A stretch of DNA of 64,000 nucleotides. Source: Thalassobacillus sp043497085. GTDB lineage: Bacteria > Bacillota > Bacilli > Bacillales > Halobacillaceae. Position 1 is the first letter of the stretch. Every line of letters begins with the position of its first letter. Shown one piece after another: positions 42,077 through 51,205 of this stretch. The stretch is from the NCBI GenBank assembly GCA_043497085.1, contig JBIEKI010000020.1. One strand, 5' to 3'. Below the pieces are notes generated by a model, which saw only the letters and a program-made list of their open reading frames with translations, was not told the DNA's origin and ran no database searches. Made by a program: the position numbers and the translations under genes.

Positions 42077-42647
42077 TATTCTTGAAGCTGCAAAAAGAGT
42101 TTTCATCAAACATGGCTACGAACGGACGACGATGAAGCATGTCATGGAAGAAGCGGAAGTCAGCAGGGGAGGGTTGTATCAGTATTTCTCCAATAAAGAA
42201 GATTTGTATGAGACGATTTTAAAAGAAAGATTATCTCAAATTACAGACGAAACGGAGGATTTGCTTACAGGTGAAATATCCTCTTACTGGGATTTGCTGC
42301 TGCTGCGGGTATTTGGAGAGGATCGGGAACCAGATGACAAGATGGATCCGATGGCCCCAAGCAACCTGGAATTTTTCATTACCGGTAGAAATGATGAGCG
42401 TCGCCGTAAGTATGGCCAGGAGCGCTATCAAAATGGGCTGAAAGTCTATGCGGATGTCATCAAAGCAGGACAGGAAAGCGGAGAATTCAGCGACAAATAT
42501 GACAGTGAAATCCTGGCCCGGGCAATCATCACCTATATTGACGGGTTGGCGCTTGATCACGCTATCCTTCCCGAAAAGGACGTCCGACTGAAGGAACAGT
42601 CCGCCATGCTGCTTGAGTTTTTAAAAATGGCTTTGGCCATAGAATAG
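42030..42647 (+). CDS. TetR/AcrR family regulator
   Basis: This 205-residue repressor has an N-terminal helix-turn-helix (ILEAAKRVFIKHGYERTTMK; VSRGGLYQYFSNKEDLYETI) and a helical ligand-binding domain. The ATG at 42030 follows GGGGGA by 6 nt and lies inside the 3' end of the MFS gene. Two matching palindromes in the operon promoter suggest it represses the pump and itself. A terminator follows. Confidence 0.92.
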   Translation: MSPKVSKEHLEQRRANILEAAKRVFIKHGYERTTMKHVMEEAEVSRGGLYQYFSNKEDLYETILKERLSQITDETEDLLTGEISSYWDLLLLRVFGEDREPDDKMDPMAPSNLEFFITGRNDERRRKYGQERYQNGLKVYADVIKAGQESGEFSDKYDSEILARAIITYIDGLALDHAILPEKDVRLKEQSAMLLEFLKMALAIE

Positions 42648-42675
42648 TTTTTTAAAAAGAAACTTCATACGAATG

Positions 42676-42707
42676 AAAAAAGGGAGCTCCAATTCGGAGC
42701 TTTTTTA
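42676..42707 (+). terminator. Terminator of the MFS-tetR operon
   Basis: AGCTCC pairs with GGAGCT, flanked by an A-run and TTTTTT. Confidence 0.85.
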
Positions 42708-42811
42708 TTATGTCAATATGCACCTGATGAGTAGGTGAGTTCATAGCTGTGACTGTAAATCTCGACTGAATTGCCGAGAAGGTCTTGGGAAAATCATGAA
42801 TTTATCATATT

Positions 42812-42854
42812 AGTGATGCGTATCACATACACCTTGCTTAAATTCCGGTAGGAT
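42812..42854 (+). promoter_or_regulatory. Fnr/Crp-type box and -10 of the hemerythrin gene
   Basis: AGTGATGCGTATCACA (42812-42827) matches TGTGA-N6-TCACA with one mismatch. A -10-like TAGGAT lies at 42849-42854. If transcription starts seven bases later (42861), the box is centred at -41.5, the classical class II activation position. No good -35 box is seen, as expected for an activated promoter. Confidence 0.65.
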
Positions 42855-42887
42855 AGGCATAGAGTCATAGAAAAAGGAGTGGCCGAT

Positions 42888-43424
42888 ATGAGTCATGAAT
42901 GTGCAGGTATACAAGTAGAAAGCGGAACTGAACTTAGTGCGCCGTTACAGCATTTGAAAGATGAACATCCCATCCTGCTTGGCATGATGGATGAATTGGA
43001 AGACCTGGCCGAGCAGCTGAAGGCAGTTGGGGATGCTCACTCTAATTTATTGAGGCTTCGGGAAGAAGTAGTTTTATTCATGGAAGAGCTTCTCCCACAT
43101 TCAGAAAAAGAGGAAGGATTCCTGTTTCCAATGCTCGGTAACTATATCGGAAAAGAAACAGGACCGATCGTTGTGATGGAATATGAACATGAAATGGCGA
43201 AAGAGAATTTCGATGCTTATTTAAAAGGAACATTCGACCTTGATGAAACCGTCACTATTAAAGAGGCGGAAAAGTTGTACAATCGGGTCATTGAAGGATG
43301 CAGCATTTTGATATCTCACTTCCATAAAGAAGAAAATGTCCTGTTCCCAATGGCTGAAAATATTCTAACAGATGTAGACAAAGCGGAGCTTGCGAAGCAT
43401 TATAAAGTTACTTACAAACATTGA
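42888..43424 (+). CDS. Hemerythrin HHE domain protein
   Basis: This 178-residue cytoplasmic protein has a hemerythrin-like four-helix fold. Iron ligands are visible in HLKDEHPILLG, PHSEKEEGFLFPML, YEHEMAKENF and SHFHKEENVLFPMAE. Such proteins bind di-iron and act in oxygen or nitric oxide sensing, storage or repair. ATG 42888 is 8 nt after GGAG; the in-frame GTG 42879 overlaps that site. An Fnr-type box upstream fits induction when oxygen is low (inference). It is a single gene. Confidence 0.9.
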   Translation: MSHECAGIQVESGTELSAPLQHLKDEHPILLGMMDELEDLAEQLKAVGDAHSNLLRLREEVVLFMEELLPHSEKEEGFLFPMLGNYIGKETGPIVVMEYEHEMAKENFDAYLKGTFDLDETVTIKEAEKLYNRVIEGCSILISHFHKEENVLFPMAENILTDVDKAELAKHYKVTYKH

Positions 43425-43433
43425 TAAGGTAAT

Positions 43434-43469
43434 CAGGCTGGCAGGAAAGCATCGCCAGCCTGTTTTTTT
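43434..43469 (+). terminator. Terminator after the hemerythrin gene
   Basis: CAGGCTGGC pairs with GCCAGCCTG, followed by seven T. Confidence 0.92.
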
Positions 43470-43533
43470 CTGGTACATATATCAAGGAGTAACGAACGTA
43501 ACTACAGGTGATTAACCAGTATCAACGACAAGA

Positions 43534-43558
43534 AACCTCCTTTACGGTTAAGGAGGTT
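43534..43558 (-). terminator. Hairpin at the end of the epimerase operon
   Basis: AACCTCCTT pairs with AAGGAGGTT. It overlaps the stop codon of the minus-strand epimerase gene. Confidence 0.6.
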
Positions 43559-44561
43559 ATGAGATCTCGTAATAATCTTTATACCAATCGATGAACTTGC
43601 CGACACCTTCTTCCACTGAAGTGTCCGGTTGATAACCGGTATCTTTGATCAGGTCATCGACATCTGCGTAAGTGGCAGGCACATCTCCCTTTTGCAGGGG
43701 CATCAGCTTCTTATTTGCTTGGATGCCAAGTTTATCCTCAATAGCTGAAATGAAATCGGTGAGCTTGACTGGTTTATTGTTGCCGATGTTGTAGATTTTA
43801 TATGGTGCATGACTTATACCGGGTTGTAAGGAAGTTCCTATTAAATCTGGGGACGGGGTTGGTTTTTTATCAAGCAGACGGATGATGCCTTCGACGACAT
43901 CATCAATATAGGTGAAGTCCCTTTGCATATTACCATGATTATATACTTCGATCGGTTTTCCTTCTAAGATCGCTTTTGTGAATCGGAACAAGGCCATATC
44001 AGGACGCCCCCACGGTCCATAGACTGTGAAGAAACGAAGTCCCGTGGTAGGCAGCCCATAAAGATGGCTGTAAGTGTGGGCCATCAGTTCATTCGCTTTT
44101 TTGGTAGCTGCATATAAGCTGACAGGATGGTCGACAGGATCTTCTACTGAAAAGGGCATTTTCCTGTTTGCACCGTAAACCGAACTGGAGGACGCATAGA
44201 TCAGATGATCGATTTGGTGGTGCCTGCATGCTTCCAGTATATTGATGAAACCGACGACATTCGAGTTAATATAAGCATGGGGATTCTCCAGGCTATATCT
44301 GACGCCGGCCTGAGCGGCAAGGTCGATGACAATCGATGGTTCATATTTTACGAAAACAGCATTAATTTTTTCTTTGTCTGCCCGGTCGATTTCTTCAAAA
44401 TAGAAATGATCGTCCGCTAATAACTGTAATCGGTCTTTTTTTAGCTTCACACTGTAATAGTCATTGAGGTTATCAATGCCGATGACCTTGTGTCCCATGC
44501 TGAGCAGTCGTTTTGTTAAATGAAAACCGATGAACCCTGCTGCTCCAGTAACTACTATCAT
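43557..44561 (-). CDS. NAD-dependent epimerase, UDP-glucuronate 4-epimerase-like
   Basis: This 334-residue short-chain dehydrogenase/epimerase has the NAD loop VTGAAGFIGFHL and the catalytic SLYAATKKANELMAHTY (Tyr-x3-Lys, near 150). The sequence DNLNDYYSVKLKKDRLQLL after the second strand is typical of UDP-glucuronate 4-epimerases. Working after the upstream UDP-glucose dehydrogenase it would give UDP-galacturonate for a surface polysaccharide. AGGAGG precedes the ATG. It is the last gene of the operon ugd, nucleotidyltransferase, epimerase. Confidence 0.9.
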   Translation of the reverse strand: MIVVTGAAGFIGFHLTKRLLSMGHKVIGIDNLNDYYSVKLKKDRLQLLADDHFYFEEIDRADKEKINAVFVKYEPSIVIDLAAQAGVRYSLENPHAYINSNVVGFINILEACRHHQIDHLIYASSSSVYGANRKMPFSVEDPVDHPVSLYAATKKANELMAHTYSHLYGLPTTGLRFFTVYGPWGRPDMALFRFTKAILEGKPIEVYNHGNMQRDFTYIDDVVEGIIRLLDKKPTPSPDLIGTSLQPGISHAPYKIYNIGNNKPVKLTDFISAIEDKLGIQANKKLMPLQKGDVPATYADVDDLIKDTGYQPDTSVEEGVGKFIDWYKDYYEIS

Positions 44562-44594
44562 TCTCTCACCTCCTCATTCCCCGCCATGATGGTA

Positions 44595-44624
44595 ATCCCC
44601 TGGAGGTGTTACGATCCAGGGGTG
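44595..44624 (-). other. Intercistronic hairpin in the sugar-nucleotide operon
   Basis: CCCCTGG (44597) and CCAGGGG (44616) form a 7-bp stem between the nucleotidyltransferase and epimerase genes. There is no T-run, so it more likely stabilises or partly terminates the transcript. Confidence 0.5.
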
Positions 44625-44633
44625 GTTAGTGGG

Positions 44634-45686
44634 TTAATTCGATTTATCTTTATCCTTAAGCTCACTTGACAGAGTCAATTTGGATTCGTCTCCAAACACA
44701 CCACGGATGGTATCTGTCATCTTGTCGTTTCCAACCAGTTCTGTCCGTTCACCAAAGATACTGCTGGTAATTTCATACGGTATATTTTCCAAACAGGATC
44801 CCCGCAGGATGATACTGTTTTTTATCATGCATTTTTTTATAGTGGTATCCGCTTCAACGGAGACATAGGGGCCAATGACGGAATCAATGATTTCACAGTT
44901 TTGCCCTATTTCTACTGGAGGGATAATGATAGAATTTGTAGAAATATAAGAATAATCCTTCTTGCTATCGGCATATTGCTTCAGCATCCATTGGTTGGCT
45001 TCAAGCCAACGATCGACGGTTCCGACATCAAATGTCGGTTTTTTCGCTTTTATAAAATGGATATCGTTACCGTGATCGATCATCCATTGGATCGCATCCG
45101 TAATTTCATATTCTCCTCTTGCAGACGGGGGAATGGCATGAATGGCTTTGAAGATTTCGCTGGAAAAAATATAAGCCCCAATAATAGCCAGATTTGATTT
45201 GGGTTCTGCCGGCTTTTCTTCCACATTTATGATTTTTTGATTTTGTATTTCAGCTATCCCGTAGTCTTGCGGGGTACTTACTTCTGCAACCATCACCGTA
45301 CCTTGTGCGGATGATTGCATGAATGATTCCTGCAGCAAAGTCAGTGGATCATTGATCAGATTATCACCTAACAATAAAACGAATGAGTCCGAATCGAGAA
45401 ATTCCTCAGCTTGAGCAACGGCATGAGCAATTCCTTTTTGTTCCTGTTGATAGATATAATGAAAGCGAAGGTCCTGCTTGGTGAATGGCTGCAAACTCTC
45501 CTTAAAAAAGTCCTCCTGGTCCGGCTGTATGACTAAGCCGATATCCCGTATACCGAGATGATAGAGTTGCTCTATCCCGTAGCTTATTACCGGTCGATTG
45601 CACACGGGTAATAACGGTTTTGGTTTGGTATAAGATAATGGCCTTAATCTCGTTCCATTTCCTGCAGTCAGTATTAAACCTTTCAT
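44634..45686 (-). CDS. Sugar-1-phosphate nucleotidyltransferase (RmlA-like, long form)
   Basis: This 350-residue enzyme forms NDP-sugars. The signature LTAGNGTRLRPLSYTKPKPL is at residue 4. The metal and sugar-binding region includes LLGDNLINDP and EVSTPQDYGIAEI, and the C-terminal 100 residues are left-handed beta-helix repeats (IIPPVEIGQNCEIID). Long forms of this type occur in polysaccharide clusters as glucose-1-phosphate thymidylyltransferase. ATG 45686 is 5 nt after AAAGGAG; upstream in-frame starts are rejected. It is the middle gene of a three-gene operon. Confidence 0.9.
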   Translation of the reverse strand: MKGLILTAGNGTRLRPLSYTKPKPLLPVCNRPVISYGIEQLYHLGIRDIGLVIQPDQEDFFKESLQPFTKQDLRFHYIYQQEQKGIAHAVAQAEEFLDSDSFVLLLGDNLINDPLTLLQESFMQSSAQGTVMVAEVSTPQDYGIAEIQNQKIINVEEKPAEPKSNLAIIGAYIFSSEIFKAIHAIPPSARGEYEITDAIQWMIDHGNDIHFIKAKKPTFDVGTVDRWLEANQWMLKQYADSKKDYSYISTNSIIIPPVEIGQNCEIIDSVIGPYVSVEADTTIKKCMIKNSIILRGSCLENIPYEITSSIFGERTELVGNDKMTDTIRGVFGDESKLTLSSELKDKDKSN

Positions 45687-45708
45687 CGTTACTCCTTTCC
45701 GAAAATCA

Positions 45709-47001
45709 TTAAGGGTAGCCAATCCCTTCATAATGAAAATTCAATGATTGTATTTGTTCAGCTTTTAACATATTTCTGCCGTCAAAAATCAAAGGCTGAC
45801 GTACGATCTCCCGTATTTTTGCCCAATCAAGTTCAGCGTATTGTGGCCAGTTTGTACAAATTACAACAGCATCAGTTCCAGCAACAGTCCGATAAGGATC
45901 TCCGTATTGCTTCACACATTTATCCAGCCAGTCTTTAGAAAGGTGGACCACCGGATCATGAACAGCTACTCCCGCCTCTTCATCGAGCAATTGACGGATA
46001 ATGGGAAAAGCGACAGATTCCCGCGTGTCGTCTGTGTGAGGCTTAAATGCGAGACCAAGTACAGCTACTCGCTTTCCTTTCAGTGTTGTTAAACTGTTTT
46101 TCAATTTATCTAACAGATAGCGGGGCTGCGCATGATTGATCGACTCGACTTCCTTTAATATTCTGAGGGGATTGTGATTGGCATCGGCTGTCCACAACAG
46201 TTCCTTGACGTCTTTAGGAAAACATGACCCGCCATACCCTAAACCAGCTTCTAAAAAGTGGGGCCCAATCCGCTCATCCAATCCTATTCCTTTTGATACA
46301 TCGTGAATATCAACGCCTAAGGTATCGCACAATTTCGCCATTTCATTAATGAATGATATTTTAGTAGCTAAGAAAGCATTGGAGGCATATTTGATCATTT
46401 CTGCTGCCTTTGGTGTCGTAGTTAACATGGGACAACTCCAACTCTGATAGATTTTACGGAGCGTTTCCGCCGCCTCCTCACAATGACTTCCTATGACAAT
46501 ACGGTCTGGATAGAGCGCATCCTGCAGCGCACTGCCTTCTCTTAAAAATTCCGGATTCATGACCACTTTCCCAGTTGAATCACCTTGATTTTCCGAAGCT
46601 ATCCATTGCTTCACTTTTTCTGTCGTTCCAATAGGGACCGTACTTTTCACTACGATTAATTTTTCTTTATTCATAAAACTCCCGATCATGCGGGCTGCTT
46701 GTTTAATATAGGTCAAGTCAGCATTGCCATTATCATGGGAGGGTGTACCAACGGCTATGAAAAGGGTGTCGCTATTTTCGACAGCTTTTCTGGCATTCGT
46801 GGTAAAGCTGATGCGTCGGTTTTTGATCTGTTGTTGTAACATCTCTTCAAGTCCTGGCTCGTAAAAATATAGTTCTCCTTTACTTAATGCGTCTATCTTT
46901 TTTTTATCAATATCCAGCCCGGTGACATTATGTCCGGCGTTGGCCAGCACGACCCCCATGGTAGTTCCGACATAGCCTTGGCCAATAACTGAAATTCTCA
47001 T
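45709..47001 (-). CDS. ugd: UDP-glucose 6-dehydrogenase
   Basis: This 430-residue enzyme oxidises UDP-glucose to UDP-glucuronate with NAD. It has the N-terminal NAD fold (ISVIGQGYVGTTMGVVLANA), the substrate region VAVGTPSHDNGNADLTYI and MNPEFLREGSA, the catalytic cysteine in GLGYGGSCFPKDVKEL (near 255) and the C-terminal domain (VLGLAFKPHTDDTRES). ATG 47001 follows GAGGAG by 8 nt. It opens the minus-strand operon that faces the cotS genes. A TuaD-like role in teichuronic acid is possible, but the neighbours favour spore polysaccharide. Confidence 0.93.
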   Translation of the reverse strand: MRISVIGQGYVGTTMGVVLANAGHNVTGLDIDKKKIDALSKGELYFYEPGLEEMLQQQIKNRRISFTTNARKAVENSDTLFIAVGTPSHDNGNADLTYIKQAARMIGSFMNKEKLIVVKSTVPIGTTEKVKQWIASENQGDSTGKVVMNPEFLREGSALQDALYPDRIVIGSHCEEAAETLRKIYQSWSCPMLTTTPKAAEMIKYASNAFLATKISFINEMAKLCDTLGVDIHDVSKGIGLDERIGPHFLEAGLGYGGSCFPKDVKELLWTADANHNPLRILKEVESINHAQPRYLLDKLKNSLTTLKGKRVAVLGLAFKPHTDDTRESVAFPIIRQLLDEEAGVAVHDPVVHLSKDWLDKCVKQYGDPYRTVAGTDAVVICTNWPQYAELDWAKIREIVRQPLIFDGRNMLKAEQIQSLNFHYEGIGYP

Positions 47002-47088
47002 AAAGCTATCTCCTCGTTTATTCAAGTCGTACGATTACTATATTGATAATTTCGGTATTCGGAAACGGCTAATAACCGGTCCATAGAA

Positions 47089-47126
47089 AGAAGGCATACC
47101 ACACAGGTACGCCTTCTCTATTTTTT
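47089..47126 (+). terminator. Terminator-like hairpin in the divergent ugd/cotS region
   Basis: AGAAGGCATACC pairs with GGTACGCCTTCT (one mismatch), followed by CTATTTTTT on plus. It lies 82 bases before cotS. Confidence 0.6.
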
Positions 47127-47207
47127 GGCCTATTTCAATGGTTAGTAAGTAACGTATCTATACCTATTTTATAGCTGGGAATAAGATAGCAGTATTACGG
47201 AGGTGAA

Positions 47208-48335
47208 ATGATGAAAGCACAATTAATCGGACCATGGGTGGAAGATAAAGCAGAATTAAATGTGGAAGAGAATGCACAAGGCTCTCTGTATGTTCCAGCG
47301 TATATTGAGGAAATCGGACAGCAAGTATTGAAATATTATGACTTCCGCCAGGTTCAAAGTATGACAGTAATGGCGACGAAGCCTCTGAAAGGCGGCGCCA
47401 TATGGAAAATAGAAACCGATAAGGGCCCGTTCAGTCTGAAGCTCCTGCACCGCAGGCCAACGCAAAGCAAATTCAGTTTAGGGGCCCAGGAATATCTGGT
47501 TAAGGAAAAACAGGCAAAAGTTCCAGCGATCATCAAAACAAAGAACGGGGAAAATTACGTTGAAATGGGAGGGAAGCTTTGGTTCGTAGCAGAATGGGTA
47601 GAAACGTTACGGCCGCTTCCCGACGATTTAGAGGGCACGAAAAGGCTCTGTTCAACTTTAGGGACATTTCATAAACTCTCCAAAGGCTATATCCCCCCTG
47701 AAGATGCAGAAACAGTATCGCGGCTTCACCGTTGGCCAAGGACCTATGAGCGAATTGACAAGAAAATGGACTGGTTCAGGGATATTGCCAATGTCTATAA
47801 GGAAATGCCGGCAAGCGCTACCATCTTATCTGTCCTAGACATGTTCCAGCAACAAGCCCGTGAGGCACAGACGCGGCTCGAGAACTCCTGCTATCCGGAT
47901 ATCCTTGCCCGGGGCACGGAAGACGCATGCCTTGTCCACCAGGACTATGGCTGGTCGAACGCTCAATTGGCTGATGATGGCATGTGGGTCATTGACCTGG
48001 ATGGCGTTTCTTATGATATCGTCATTCGTGATTTGCGAAAATTGATCATCGATCGTATGCATGCGATTGGACGATGGGATATTGACTGGATCCGTGAAAT
48101 GATCCGGGCTTATCATCAAGCCAACCCGATCACAGATGAAGTATTTGATATGTTGATGATCGACTTATCTCTGCCCAATCAATTTTATAAAACGATCAAA
48201 TATATCGTCTATTCTCCAACGACATTCATGACAGAAGCACTGGATCAGGAATTGCAATTTTTAGTGGAACTGGATAAACAGAAATGGCCGGTATTAGACC
48301 AACTGGAGAAAGAAAGGAGGACTCTCATTAAATGA
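47208..48335 (+). CDS. CotS-family spore coat protein (kinase-like)
   Basis: This 375-residue protein kinase-like phosphotransferase belongs to the CotS/YsxE/YutH group. Motifs are KGGAIWKIETDKGPFSLKLL (ATP-binding Lys), LVHQDYGWSNAQL (HxDxxxxN, near 247) and VIDLDGVSYDIVIRDLRK (DxD-type metal site). CotS proteins localise to the spore coat and are often paired with a GT4 protein, as here. It overlaps the glycosyltransferase gene by four bases. AGGTG precedes the ATG. Confidence 0.9.
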   Translation: MMKAQLIGPWVEDKAELNVEENAQGSLYVPAYIEEIGQQVLKYYDFRQVQSMTVMATKPLKGGAIWKIETDKGPFSLKLLHRRPTQSKFSLGAQEYLVKEKQAKVPAIIKTKNGENYVEMGGKLWFVAEWVETLRPLPDDLEGTKRLCSTLGTFHKLSKGYIPPEDAETVSRLHRWPRTYERIDKKMDWFRDIANVYKEMPASATILSVLDMFQQQAREAQTRLENSCYPDILARGTEDACLVHQDYGWSNAQLADDGMWVIDLDGVSYDIVIRDLRKLIIDRMHAIGRWDIDWIREMIRAYHQANPITDEVFDMLMIDLSLPNQFYKTIKYIVYSPTTFMTEALDQELQFLVELDKQKWPVLDQLEKERRTLIK

Positions 48336-49825
48336 ATATTTTAATCATTTGTACAGAAAAATTACCCGTACCGCCTGTCCGGGGCGGCGCCATTCAAACG
48401 TATATTGCCGGAGCGCTTCCCGCATTGAAGCAAAAGCATCAAATCACTGTGCTGGGAAGGAATGATGAGGAACTTCCTGATGACGAAATACAGGATGGTG
48501 TTCGTTATGTGCGGGTGGAAGGTGGCTTACTGGAGGTTTATCGTGAACATGTTATTCAATTTTTACAATCCTCATCTGAAAAATACGATCTGATTCATAT
48601 TTTCAACCGACCGCGGTTAGTGAGTGCCGTGCGCGAACTGGCTCCAGATTCGAAAATCGTGTTGAGCATGCATAATGATATGTTCAAACCAGAAAAAATC
48701 GATCCGGAAGAAGGAGCTGCTGCTGTAAGAAAAGTCGATAAAATCATTACCATCAGCAATTATATTGGGGACACTATTAAAGGCTTCTTCCCTGAGGCAG
48801 CACCTAAACTGCAGACGATATATTCCGGGGTGGACCTGGATCGTTTCCTTCCTTCTTATTCACCAGAAGCCGGGAAGTTAAGAAACAGAATACGAAAAGA
48901 AAATAACCTTACTTCTAAAAAGGTGATATTATTTGCAGGCAGATTATCTCCTAATAAAGGAATCGATGTACTGATCCGTGCGATTCCCGATTTAGCCAAG
49001 AAGCATAAAGATATTGCCCTGGTCATCATGGGAAGCAAATGGTTCAGCGACAACTCGGTCACGGACTATATCGCTTATGTCCGGGCACTGGCGGAACGGC
49101 TCCCGATCCCGGTCATCCAGACAGGATTCGTCTCTCCCGATAAAATACATGAGTGGTTTGTCGCTTCTGATGTATTTGTATGTACATCACAATGGCAGGA
49201 ACCATTGGCTCGTGTCCATTATGAAGCAATGGCAGCTGCTCTGCCGATCGTAACCACGAATCGGGGAGGAAATACAGAAGTAATCGAACCTTATAAAAAT
49301 GGTATTGTGGTAGAAAATCCCACAGACACAGGAGAGTTCGTCGAACATTTATCCTATCTGCTTTCTAATCCGAAAAATAGCAGAGAGATGGGGAAATACG
49401 GACGTTCCTTAGCGGAAAAACATTATACCTGGAACAGGGTTGTGAATGACATTGCTGCTGTGTGGGATGAAATTGAAAAATTTGAGGGTCAGCCATACGA
49501 AGTTCCAACTTCCACTGAAGAAAAGACCATGGTAGAGCAAAATGAGCGGGCTGATTTGAGCGATGAAGTGAACGAGGTAAATACGGACCACAGTCTTTCT
49601 AAGGACATATCCGATAATGGATATGAGAAAGAGCGGAAGCACTTGAAAGAATGGCTGGGGGAGGAAAGGCCAGAAGTTGCCCCGGTCAAATCTCCAGTCG
49701 AGCAAAGAAGCAAAAAGAAAAAAACGAAACCAACACCTTACCATTCCTTCGATTCTTTTATGGATTATAGAGAAGAACGTCGTAGAGAAAAGAGAGAACA
49801 AAAAAAGTCTAAGCGAAAACGTTAA
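48332..49825 (+). CDS. GT4 family glycosyltransferase, CotSA-like
   Basis: This 497-residue GT-B glycosyltransferase has an N-terminal Rossmann half (PPVRGGAIQTYIAGALPAL) and a C-terminal half with FAGRLSPNKGIDVLIRAIP and the E-x7-E motif in QEPLARVHYEAMAAALPIV (near 290-305). The last 110 residues are an unusual extension: acidic first, then strongly basic and repetitive (KKKKTKPTP; REERRREKREQKKSKRKR), perhaps for anchoring in the spore coat. Overlap with the cotS gene supports a cotS-cotSA pair. Confidence 0.92.
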   Translation: MNILIICTEKLPVPPVRGGAIQTYIAGALPALKQKHQITVLGRNDEELPDDEIQDGVRYVRVEGGLLEVYREHVIQFLQSSSEKYDLIHIFNRPRLVSAVRELAPDSKIVLSMHNDMFKPEKIDPEEGAAAVRKVDKIITISNYIGDTIKGFFPEAAPKLQTIYSGVDLDRFLPSYSPEAGKLRNRIRKENNLTSKKVILFAGRLSPNKGIDVLIRAIPDLAKKHKDIALVIMGSKWFSDNSVTDYIAYVRALAERLPIPVIQTGFVSPDKIHEWFVASDVFVCTSQWQEPLARVHYEAMAAALPIVTTNRGGNTEVIEPYKNGIVVENPTDTGEFVEHLSYLLSNPKNSREMGKYGRSLAEKHYTWNRVVNDIAAVWDEIEKFEGQPYEVPTSTEEKTMVEQNERADLSDEVNEVNTDHSLSKDISDNGYEKERKHLKEWLGEERPEVAPVKSPVEQRSKKKKTKPTPYHSFDSFMDYREERRREKREQKKSKRKR

Positions 49826-49840
49826 TGTGTTCACTTGGAA

Positions 49841-49875
49841 AATGACACGGCCTCGAAGCAGTCGTGTCATTTTTC
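49841..49875. terminator. Terminator between convergent genes
   Basis: AATGACACG pairs with CGTGTCATT, followed by TTTT. It overlaps the last codons of the minus-strand hydrolase. Confidence 0.85.
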
Positions 49876-50817
49876 CTGTAAAAATTGAATGATGAAGGAA
49901 AAAGTTAATTCCCTGATAGCAGCTGCCTCGTTGAATAGCGCATGCTGGCCGTTATCAATCTGGACCATTTTGAGGCAGGGGAACTTTTTCTCCAAAAACT
50001 TCAAATTATATTTCCATTGTACAGTATCATCGCAATTCCCCTGGATGACATAGGTTTTTGTTTTTGCCGGTGGCAATTTATGGATAGTTTTATTCCAACG
50101 CAGCAAGGCTCCTATCCATTCTATAGGTATCGCGTCTGTCTGCAGCGGATCGATCTTTCGGAGGTCCAAATAATACTGATTGGAAGAATTGACACGGTAC
50201 TTCCGTTTTACTTGTTGTATGAAAGGAATAATTTTGGCCATGTAATAGCCGATAATGGTGCCATACCAGTAGCTGGACCGGACGAGTGGTGCTGCCAGGA
50301 TCACTTTATCAAACACATGATTTTGATGTTTTAATACATAATTGATCGCGATAGCCCCACCGGTACTGTGGCCAATCACATAAAACGGACCATTCATGTT
50401 TCTATTCGCCATTTCCATCAATTTTTCCAAGGAGTCGACGTAGTCGGAGAAATGCTGTACAGCGGCAGCTTTTCCTGCCGACAGCCCGTGACCTTCAAGG
50501 TCGTAGCTGATTACCGTATACCCATGTTTATTCAAAAATTGTATGATATGTTTCAAGTGTCCGACATGATCCAGATAGCCGTGAAGCAGAAAGACGGTTC
50601 CTTTGCTTTCTTTTGGTGCGAACATTTGCACGATTGTATTGGTTCCGTTGGTTTCCACTTTTCCGAAATGGAAAGAGACGTTAGTGATGTTCAGGCCATA
50701 GTAATTTAAATAGGTATGGATGTCCTGATTCATTTCGACCGGAGTTTCAAAGTCGAATCTTTTCTCCCACTGCGATAAGCGCTGTAATACTTCTTCTATT
50801 TTTTTGGATTCAGCCAT
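49867..50817 (-). CDS. Alpha/beta hydrolase (monoglyceride lipase-like)
   Basis: This 316-residue hydrolase has the oxyanion region LLHGYLDHVGHL, the nucleophile elbow VIGHSTGGAIAINYVL (GHSTG, Ser near 148), the acid in VIQGNCDDTVQW and the catalytic His in IDNGQHALFNE. It has no signal peptide. The pattern is that of serine aminopeptidase/monoacylglycerol lipase-type proteins (Hydrolase_4). It is a single gene; the repeat-rich gap 50818-51543 lies upstream. Confidence 0.9.
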   Translation of the reverse strand: MAESKKIEEVLQRLSQWEKRFDFETPVEMNQDIHTYLNYYGLNITNVSFHFGKVETNGTNTIVQMFAPKESKGTVFLLHGYLDHVGHLKHIIQFLNKHGYTVISYDLEGHGLSAGKAAAVQHFSDYVDSLEKLMEMANRNMNGPFYVIGHSTGGAIAINYVLKHQNHVFDKVILAAPLVRSSYWYGTIIGYYMAKIIPFIQQVKRKYRVNSSNQYYLDLRKIDPLQTDAIPIEWIGALLRWNKTIHKLPPAKTKTYVIQGNCDDTVQWKYNLKFLEKKFPCLKMVQIDNGQHALFNEAAAIRELTFSFIIQFLQEK

Positions 50818-50932
50818 GATCGGTACTCCTTATTATTGGTTTCTGTAAAATCTCCTTGTCGATTTTACAGTTAAGCTCCCTTCCCAGAACCCCGAGTTTC
50901 AAGTGATTGGAGTCCGTTACCATGAGAGAAAT

Positions 50933-51056
50933 GGGATGGGCTGGGAAACGACTCGCTTTCCTGTGGGGGGGTCTGGCAAGCTTCCTCGGGCTGCGCCCTG
51001 TGGGATCTCGCCTAGTCCCTTCTCCCACGGGAGTCTCGACGTTTCCCTGCCCACCC
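50933..51056 (-). repeat. Intergenic hairpin repeat, copy E2
   Basis: The element is bounded by near-perfect 17-bp inverted repeats (GGGATGGGCTGGGAAACG at the left, its complement with one change and one gap at 51040-51056). Its core matches the complement of copy E1 (GAGACTCCCG; CTAGGCGAGATCCCACAGGG; CCCGAGGAAGCT). Confidence 0.8.
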
Positions 51057-51205
51057 AGCCAGTTTTGTAATAAACGGACCCTTCAAAAAAGATAGAAGGT
51101 TCAACTAAAACTTCATCTTGAAGGATCTATAAAGGAGGAGAAGTCTTCTTATTATTATCATGGGATGTTTTCCACAAATATGATTTCAAGATCTTTTTAC
51201 GGCAA

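Noticed and set aside
51156..51185. Mini-ORF MGCFPQI after a GGAGGAG sequence
   Set aside because: The spacing is too long and it lies between two repeat elements.
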